A DNA stretch of 64,000 nucleotides from Tipula vernalis. Its lineage: Eukaryota > Arthropoda > Insecta > Diptera > Tipulidae. This document shows, one piece after another, positions 57,134-64,000 of this stretch. The stretch is from the NCBI GenBank assembly GCA_958295665.1, contig OY282560.1, forward strand, positions 305,393,236 through 305,457,235. Direction: 5' to 3'. The position numbers were made by a program, and so were the translations under genes. Numbering within the stretch: position 1 is the first letter of the stretch; the number at the start of each line of letters is the position of its first letter. Below the pieces are notes generated by a model. That model worked only from the letters and a program-made list of their open reading frames with translations, did not search any database and was not told the origin of the DNA.

Positions 57134-58433
57134 TGTTACGTTTTTGCCTTGTCAATCAAGGTTCGTTCAAAACAAAACACTTCGGTTTAACACAAGTAAA
57201 GGGTTTTCTAATAAGAGGTTTCATTTTGATATTTAAAAAAAAACGAGTATTTTTTAAGAGAAATCAATAAATGTTAATTTCATTGTAAAGAGGAAGGTAT
57301 GCCATTAACGTTTGAAAACGATATCAGCCAAATGGCTGCCACGGCTACGCTTGCAGCAGCATATCCTTTTCTTGAAATTTTTCATGACCAATTCGCATAT
57401 TTGCGGCTGTATATCCTCGATAACTTCACGAATTCCAACTTTAAGGTTTTGAATCGTTTGTGGAGCATTGGCATAGACCTTATCTTTCACGTGGCCCCAA
57501 AGAAAGAAGTCTAAAGGTATTAAATCACAAGATCTCGATGGCCAATTGTGATCACCTCTTCGAGAAATAACACGGTCAGGAAACTTTTCTTGCAAAATTG
57601 CGATTGTTTCGTTGCTTGTGTGGCATGTAGCGCCGCCTTGCTGATAATAAACGACGTCCTCAATCTATTCACCGTACAGTTGCACTAGCCTCATTTTCGA
57701 AAAAAGTAAGGTCCAATCACACCGCCAGCCCAAAAACCGCACCAAACAGTGACACGTTGAGGATGGAGAGGCTTTTCAACAATCATTCTTGGATTTTCTG
57801 AGCCCCAAATGCGACAATTCTGCTTATTAACGTTACCTTCATGATGCATTTGAAAGACCCAATCAGAAATGATCACGACGTTTATGGTGATCGACCGGCT
57901 TGAGTTCTTGAGTTAACTGAAATTTAGAAGCCTTAAGACCTAAGTTTTTATGCAAAATACGGTGTAATGTCGTTTGTGGAATGTCTAATTCTAAAGATCG
58001 ACGAGGAATCGACAAACCTGGGTTTTCTTCGACACTACGGGCTACAGCACCAATATCCTCAGTTGTTCTTGAGTGACGCACACGGTTTCGATTCTTGACA
58101 TCACTAACTTGTCCCAACAGCTCAAATTTTTTCACCAGTTTCATTATTGCCGGCCGAGAAGGTGAAATCACTTTTTAATTCGTTTTTAATCTTCACACAA
58201 TTGCTTACCATATACAAATCAATCAATTTCGACTTCGTTCGCCTTTCTATATACATAAACCAAACTTCTAGAAACTCCATGTCTTTTCCAGTAAGAATAC
58301 TCCAGAAACATTTAGAAGTTTTTTCGTAGAAAATTCCATTTTAGTAGAGTAAAACATAGAGCTATTAATTTAACTTACTCTCTACCCAATAATAATAACT
58401 TACTCTATTACAACCTAGGTGTCACCGTAACCA
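57134..58433 (-). repeat. Solo LTR (minus) interrupted by a mariner fragment
   Basis: The left end TGTTACGTTTTTGCC (57134) and the right end, TCACCGTAACCA (58433), belong to the LTR family seen at 23.2-24.2 kb. About 19 bp is missing near 57166, and a mariner-like sequence fills roughly 57197-58175. ATAT lies before it (57130-57133) and at its right edge (58433-58436), consistent with a target duplication. Confidence 0.7.
57197..58175 (-). pseudogene. mariner-like transposase, truncated and inactive
   Basis: Minus-strand pieces 58171-57863, 57876-57691 and 57595-57305. The helix-turn-helix part is SPSRPAIMKLVKKFELLGQV and PQTTLHRILHKNLGLKA; the catalytic domain shows VNKQNCRIWG, EKPLHPQRVTVWCGFWAGG, and near the end SCDLIPLDFFLWGHVKDKVY. 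The second catalytic position, normally QQDGATCH, reads QQGGATCH (near 57640), and the first is shifted by frame loss near 57860. The N-terminal ~50 residues are missing. A putative inverted repeat end GGGTTTTCTAATAAGAGG lies at 57201-57218; the partner end was not found. Confidence 0.8.
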
Positions 58434-58505
58434 TATATTAATTGCTTTCAATAAAATAACCAATAAAAAATATTCCAAATGGAAATACCACATTTAGGAA
58501 TATAT

Positions 58506-59002
58506 TGGTATTGTGCCACCTAGGGTGTAATAGAATAAGTTAAATTAATAGCTGTATACTCTACTGCTCTAGCTGTATAAAATGGAATTTTCCATGATAA
58601 AACTGTGCTAAATGTTTTTAGACTATTCTTACTGGAAAAGACATGAGTTTTCTAGAAGTTTGGTTTGTGTATATGAAAAGGCGAACGTAGTCGAATTGGA
58701 TTATTCCAATTTGGAACGCGATAGTGTAAAGTTGTAAGATCACTAGTTTTTAATAAGCGAAAGTATTTATAAAGATTAAAAACTGAAGTAAAAGAAATTT
58801 CAAAAGTGATTTAGTGAATTATAAAAAGTAAAAGTGATCAGTAAAATTTGTGCGAAAAGTAATTTTGTGAATTATTGTAAAAATATTCTGTTGAATTAAT
58901 TTTTGGTATTAAATAAATAAACTCGTTTGTGTTAACTGAAGTGTTTTGTTTTATTCACAATCCAGTGATACGAACCTTGATTGACAAGGCAAAAACGTAA
59001 CA
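58506..59002 (+). repeat. Solo LTR (plus), ATAT target duplication
   Basis: A 497-bp LTR starting TGGTATTGTGCCACC and ending GGCAAAAACGTAACA, flanked by ATAT at 58502-58505 and 59003-59006. TATA box TATATGAAAAG at 58670-58680. It lies head to head with the LTR at 57134-58433, with about 72 bp between them. Confidence 0.8.
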
Positions 59003-59039
59003 ATATAAGCGGCGAACCCCAATTGGAATATGCTTATTT

Positions 59040-59340
59040 CCTAAAAACGTTTTAACCTTTATTTGGATCTTTTCTACAAATGTTTGGTTATGAAAAAAAT
59101 ACCTTTAGATTACCAAACGACAGAAAGTGGCTCCAATTTTGACCCAATTATTTCCTACCAAAATAAGGTAAAAATTTTTCAAGTTTTTTAATGGGATGCG
59201 AACCTGGACAAAACATTCTTCTGAATTTAAAATAATATTTTTTTTTTTAAACTGTAAGCAACCAAACGTCAAAAGCTGGTGACCAATCCTACCTAACGAC
59301 GGGCAAACAATTCCATTAGTCATTTTTATCAAAATCCTTA
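59040..59340. repeat. Degenerate ~150-bp repeat, block 2
   Basis: ACCAAACGACAGAAAGTGG (59112) and ACCAAACGTCAAAAGCTGGT (59264) are about 152 bp apart, and GTGACCAATCCTACCTAACG (59279) corresponds to the block at 55331. The two repeat blocks lie on either side of the LTR pair. Confidence 0.5.
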
Positions 59341-61777
59341 GATAGGGCGCTAAAAACTCGGCAGAACCTCCCTGAAGGATATTAGGCGAATTTGAATGTA
59401 TTCGACTCGTCGTATTTCATTCAAGTCAAAGATGAATCTTTTACGGCAGTTTTAAATTTATTGAATATTAACAATTCCGACAATTCTGATCAAAATATAG
59501 TATACGCAAAGCTAAATTAAATTCTCCCTATTATTGTAAATCACCAAGTACTAATTTGTTAAAATATTAGACCACACACTTTAAAAACCGAAATAAAGGA
59601 AAGATTACGATGCATGTACAAAAATTTTGTTTGCAATGTGTTTGCAGTGTATTGGTTTGTGTTAAACGGTTTAAATTTTAAATTTGAAAATATCAGTTAC
59701 AGCGCCTAGGCGTTTCGGGAAAGACTGTAGTATGTCAGTGTTGCTGTCGTAAGGTAATTTTACTGAGGGACTATCTCTCGATGTAATATTAATTTGGTCT
59801 GGTATGACCGCACTCGATCCCATATAAATGTTTTTCATTGCCAATTTATTTCTTAATTTCATAGAAAATACTATGAAACGCTATGAATTATGTCTCGCTA
59901 CCACTTGTGTTCCCACTTTCAAACTCGCTTTGCAATCGCACATAAAATAGTGGCAAATAGTTTGTTTCCTATTTTCAATACCCAAAGCGACCGATTACCG
60001 AATTGTGGATTATTTGTTTCTCTTAGCGCAGTGCAACCAAATGACGTTTGTTTGCTCTTTCATCATTATTTACATTAACTTTTGGCTGACCAATATTAGG
60101 TACAATGCCATCTCAGTAGATCGGTGTTTAAGGAAATATTATATTAACTATTTTGATTTGTTTAGGCCCAAGATATTACTATTTTGTAACCATGCAAATT
60201 ATTTAACGGTTTTTGTTCTGTCCTCCACTTCCATCATAAAATAGTTTTATATTATTAACATATTCCTCATAATTCGGTAATACTAACTGATGGTAAACAG
60301 CTGACAGCTAATTACAATTACCGTTTAGATCTTTTTGTTTTATTCCTAGAGTAGCGGTTTGTACCATAAGTTTTTTATAATCTAGGCACTGGTGGTCTTT
60401 GAATATATTAAAACGCGATTCTTTAGAACGTCTCAAGGTGCAATCTGAATATCAAAGAATCATTGCTCAGCTTTGGCGATACAGTCTATTTGTTGTAGTG
60501 GAGACTTTAACGATCCTTGGAATATTGTAAACTTATACTGATAGAGTTGTTGAGAAAATTATAAAAAAGCCTTTGCTCGTATTTTATGAATACGCCGTTT
60601 ATCATTGCACGTATTTTCTTACGAAATCGATTGAATCTTTTACAGCTTCCTTTTAGTGGAACAGACGTTGGTTGGAAAGAAAAGTTTAAGATGAATTTAT
60701 TTAGAGGGATGATTTGAGTATTCTAAGTTAAACTGATTCCAAAGCGTTTATATGCTTAAATCGCTAGACCAAAACTGTTTAGTGACTTTCGAGTTATGGC
60801 AATAGTGTGACTCTAACGTGTTTAAGCTACCAATAAATTTGGTGACTGATTACGATTCTTTTCATATTCTTGTGAAAATCGCTTTCCACCATGTGTCTCT
60901 TTTGGTATTTCGTTTGTTGTGTGGAAATTGCGACAAACCCGTTGTAAGCGAAGTTTTGGTATTTTTAAAATATCGTATATTGATTTTTGGTATACTCCGG
61001 CTTTTATTTTTGTATTTCCGCTCATGGTTGAAAAGAAATTATGTAGCATCCTTTTGTTATCAAATTGTCTTATTTAACAAAAATTTAATGGGTCTTCCGG
61101 AAATTAAATTTGAGTTTTTCGGGGTTTTTATTGTTGCTCAAGGTGACCCTGTTCCACTGCGTTTCGAAAATTTTCACTCCTTTTTGTTCAATTTTGTTTG
61201 TTGGGTTGAAGTAATGACCACAGCACCTGGAATGTTTTTATTTATCCGCTTGGAAATGTTGCACGGTGGTTCTGTTTGTTTCGTTGTTCTATTGTAACTG
61301 TACCAAAAAGTTTTTTGTTACATAATTGTTTAGCGATCCTTGTCACCACAAACATTTTTGCTCAACTTTGATAGCTCAATAACGAAAATTATGTGATGAT
61401 GTAATTGTGAGATCGCGCGATCTTTCCAGCTAACCCAAACTTTGGTTTGATTGAAATCATCGTACGATCCACAATCCCACCAATAAAAACCTTCCCCCCA
61501 CACAAACAAAATTATTGAAAATTCAGTGTAAAATTATTTTGTGATGTTTAACAAAATTCATGATACTCAATAAATTGAAATTGAAATTACATGACCAAAA
61601 AAAATAAAAAGTGAAAACACTAAACCACACTTAAAATAAAAACTTGTATATCACCTAAACGCCGCTATATGCTGTTCCAATTGTTTGTCATTTCCAAAAG
61701 AAAACTTTTCTGAAATTATTAACTGTTAAAAATAATAATTTAATTACATTAGCGCGGGAAAATATAAAATGATTAAA
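59341..61777. other. Intergenic, no gene recognised
   Basis: AT-rich. The longest frame, 60818-61297 (+, 159 residues), is rich in Phe, Leu and Val and matches no family I know; it may be random. The 5' LTR and primer site expected before the gypsy gag at 61778 were not found. Confidence 0.5.
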
Positions 61778-62448
61778 ATGAGTAACGAAGAGAAAGATAA
61801 TTTACTACAAAAACAAGGTGGAGCCAATATTCACTCCTCCAGACTCAAGGTCCCGAATTTCTATAGACTCAATCCGCAAGCTTGGTTTACGCAGATCGAG
61901 CTTCAGTTCCAGATATTGTACATAAAATAAGCTCAGATGCTGTAAAATTTCGGTCGGCGGCTACATCACTACCTACCGATATATTTTCATCTGTAGCGGA
62001 TCTCATTCAGCCACCGCCAGAAAGCAATAAATAAGAAATAGGCATTGATTGATAAGTATTCGCTGTCACAGGAAAATCACCCGGAGGAACTCGTCAGTAA
62101 GCAAGTTATCGGTTACAAAAACCATCATAGGTTTACAGGGCAATGAAAGGTCTAGCGAGTGACCACTTCAGCGAAGATATCATATACAAACTCTGGATGA
62201 GGAGAATGCCTAAAATCATCCAAGTTGCACTTGTCGGATTTGAAGATAAGCCAACAGTTGATATCATTTCCAAAGCGGACCGCATATCTGAAGCGGCAGA
62301 ATTACCTAATGTTTCAACGATGGATTCCGCCCAATCATCTTCGAGCAAATCAACAACGTCGAAAAAATCTGAGATTTCAGAATTGAAGGAGCAAATATCC
62401 AAGCTCCGAATAGCCGTTGCTTACAACACCCATTCGGGCTCGCATTAG
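61778..62448 (+). pseudogene. Gypsy #3 gag
   Basis: Start codon at 61778-61780; the N-terminus MSNEEKDNLLQ leads into VPNFYRLNPQAWFTQIELQF, the typical capsid start, and a stop follows at about 61928. After frame changes, KFRSAATSLPTDIFSSVADL (near 61948-62007) and the frame 62143-62448 (LWMRRMPKIIQVALVGF, then DIISKADRISEAAEL) continue the capsid. The CHCC zinc motif is absent; the sequence jumps to the post-protease segment near 62448. Confidence 0.7.
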
Positions 62449-63360
62449 TTAACCGACCAATAATCGGTGCTGATTTGTTTACGAAATTCGGCCTACTTGT
62501 CAACCTGCGAGGAAGACGAATCATCGAATGGGTCACGAAGTTCAACACTCCCACACCAAAACTCTTACTGGTTGAGAATGGCTACAAAAAAATACTAGAG
62601 GAATTCCTGTCCCTTACCGAATCACCCAATTACAATGTCCCACGATCGGTCAACTCCCTTATATGAAACCATGTCGGCTGGATCCCACTAACCATAAGGC
62701 AGCGTCCAACGAATTTCAACATATGGTCGAATTAGGCATATTCAAACCGTCGTATTCTCCGGTTTCTTCTCCACTCCACACGGTTCGAAAGAAAGACAAC
62801 ACCGATTGACGTCCATGTGGAGATTATCGTCGACTAAACGCAATTACGGTGCCGGATCATTATCCGATACTGCATATTCATAATTTTTCAGTGCATCTGA
62901 ACTTGTGCACAATTTCCTGAAAAATTGACTTAATTAGGGCATATCACGCAATACCTGTAGCAACCGAAGACGTGCCTAAAATGGCAATAACAACCCCATT
63001 TGGTGTATTTGAATACAATCGAATGTTTTTCGTCTTCGGAACACTGGTCAAACTTTTCAACGCTCCATGAATAAAGTGCTAAAAGATCTTGATTTTATTT
63101 TCGTTTACATTGACGACATTTTGGTTGCAAGTGCAAATCTCATTTACGTCAAGTATTACAACGAATTGCCAAGTACGATGTCAAAATAAAAACATCCAAG
63201 GGTGTTTTCGGCGTTCCACATTTAGAATTCCTCAGCAACACATATCTAACGATGGTATAAAACCTTCGCCAGAGCACGTACTCAGTTCCCTAAACCAATC
63301 TCAATTAAATCTATTCAGAAATTCATCGGAATGGTGAATTATTATCATCGCTTAACTCCA
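62449..63360 (+). pseudogene. Gypsy #3 protease end and reverse transcriptase
   Basis: Begins with RPIIGADLFTKFGLLVNLRG, the segment after the protease. RT follows with FKPSYSPVSSPLHTVRKKD near 62740-62796, [17 protein letters not shown] near 62818-62868, [20 protein letters not shown] near 62952-63011 and the catalytic VYIDDILVAS at 63103-63132, then GMVNYYHRLTPRLAEN near 63331-63378. Stops lie at about 62668, 62810 and 62923. The active-site aspartates are intact. Confidence 0.75.
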
Positions 63361-63399
63361 CGTTTAGCCGAAAATCAGTCTTCCTACAACACGCTTTCA

Positions 63400-63810
63400 G
63401 TACATTCGCATGGATATAGTCGGACCTCTTCCACCATCAGAAGGCAACCAGTATTTGTTAACGATCGTCGACAGGTTCACCCGTTGGCCGGAGACATACT
63501 CTATTCCAGATGTAAAAGCTGCAATCATTGCTAAGAGCATTCATCGAGCAGTATATATCAAGGTTTGGTGTTCCCCTTGGACTAACGACGAACAGGGTAG
63601 CCAATTTGAGTCTAAACTCTTCACTAAACTAACAAAAATTCTTGGTTCCGGTTTGGTAGAGCGCTTCCATAGAACTCTTAAAACTTTACTTAGAGCTCGT
63701 AGTAACACCAAAAATTGGAGCTCTTACAGAGTTCTTCGTAAGCTACGAAAATTCTTCGTAATTGATATTAACGGAAAACAACAGTCTGTGTCAACGAAGG
63801 AAATCAGTAT
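63400..63810 (+). pseudogene. Gypsy #3 integrase, internally deleted
   Basis: In the 63410-63934 frame MDIVGPLPPSEGNQYLL, IVDRFTRWPETYSIPD and EQGSQFESKLFTKL cover the first part of the catalytic core; the second catalytic position reads NDEQGSQF where TDQGSQF is usual, so the aspartate is displaced by a small change. GLVERFHRTLK carries the glutamate, after loss of the segment that normally precedes it. It then jumps to the C-terminal barrel YRVLRKLRKFFVIDINGKQQ. The RNase H and zinc domains are absent. Confidence 0.7.
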
Positions 63811-64000
63811 TAGTATTCGTCTGCTAGGTATTGTTCGTTTCTTGCTGCGAATTGCGAATACTATTGCGATTTTTCTTGGTTTTTCGGGCCCTTTGAGGTT
63901 TCGAATAGCCAAAACTGTTACGAGTCGGGCTTAAAGCCTTGATGTTTCTCAACAATTTCGTTATGTCAAAATTAATATGTAAGTTGGCCTTTGTGTTTGT

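Larger units (their letters stand above)
61778..63934 (+). mobile_element. CsRn1-type Ty3/Gypsy retrotransposon #3, internally deleted
   Basis: Plus-strand gag, protease-RT linker, RT and integrase pieces in order, with stops and at least three internal deletions: the end of gag with most of the protease, the region between RT and integrase (all of RNase H and the integrase zinc domain), and the middle of the integrase C-terminal half. The window ends about 70 bp after its last recognised piece. Neither LTR was identified. Confidence 0.75.

Noticed and set aside
57134..59002. One complete LTR retrotransposon between the two LTRs
   Set aside because: The LTRs are in opposite orientation, and only a mariner fragment and a short spacer lie between the outer ends; no gag or pol is present.
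60818..61297. 159-residue plus-strand frame as a possible gene
   Set aside because: No recognised motif, Phe/Leu/Val-rich composition typical of AT-rich random frames, and no supporting context.
1..64000. Host protein-coding exons, rRNA or tRNA genes
   Set aside because: No exon with a recognisable host domain and no RNA gene could be supported by reading; small exons cannot be excluded without transcript data.

Overview
The window is AT-rich eukaryotic DNA. Its mix of elements (CsRn1-type and other Ty3/Gypsy, Jockey/CR1-like non-LTR, Penelope-like, Helitron, mariner, pogo and piggyBac) points to an arthropod, most likely an insect; the order or species cannot be fixed from this sequence. 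No host protein-coding gene, rRNA or tRNA could be supported. Almost every coding-looking stretch is a piece of a transposable element, usually broken by stops, frameshifts or internal deletions. The rest is AT-rich intergenic or intronic DNA, satellite DNA and dispersed repeats.

Layout. 0-5 kb: a dispersed repeat, then a degenerate tandem repeat of about 200 bp units that appears to be split by a dead Penelope-like element. 7.3-13 kb: about 4 kb of DNA derived from the octamer TAAATTCT, interrupted at 9.89-11.52 kb by a 5'-truncated Jockey-type retrotransposon with a poly(A) tail and a short target duplication. 14.8-22.6 kb: remnants of a gypsy pol, a piggyBac transposase, and a CR1/Jockey-like element whose two halves lie on either side of a minus-strand CsRn1-type gypsy element. 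22.8-24.3 kb: a second copy of the first dispersed repeat, carrying two solo LTRs in opposite orientation. 26.3-31.0 kb: a minus-strand Helitron (Rep then PIF1-like helicase) with a terminally truncated CsRn1-type gypsy embedded between the two domains. 31-32 kb: a Jockey-like reverse transcriptase fragment.

33.0-38.6 kb holds the youngest and best preserved element: a Ty3/Gypsy retrotransposon with two 410-414 bp LTRs about 98.5% identical, an ATTC target duplication, and a protease-RT-RNase H-integrase frame interrupted by one TGA. It has no recognisable gag or env. 39.2-40.2 kb: a broken copy of a multi-copy arthropod protein family of unknown function. 40.8-41.3 kb: a 0.5 kb MITE with 38 bp inverted repeats, whose unoccupied counterpart lies at 32.85 kb. 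44-49 kb: a pogo/Tigger fragment, a fairly long CR1/Jockey-like element, a mariner fragment and a Helitron Rep fragment. 51-53.4 kb: another minus-strand gypsy. 57.1-59.0 kb: a second pair of opposite solo LTRs, one of them interrupted by a mariner pseudogene. 61.8-63.9 kb: a third CsRn1-type gypsy, much deleted.

These elements do not form a pathway; the window is a record of layered insertion and decay. The most useful material is structural: internal empty-site/filled-site pairs, nested insertions in clear order, recurrent paired solo LTRs, and one nearly intact gag-less gypsy. No convincing new functional system was found.
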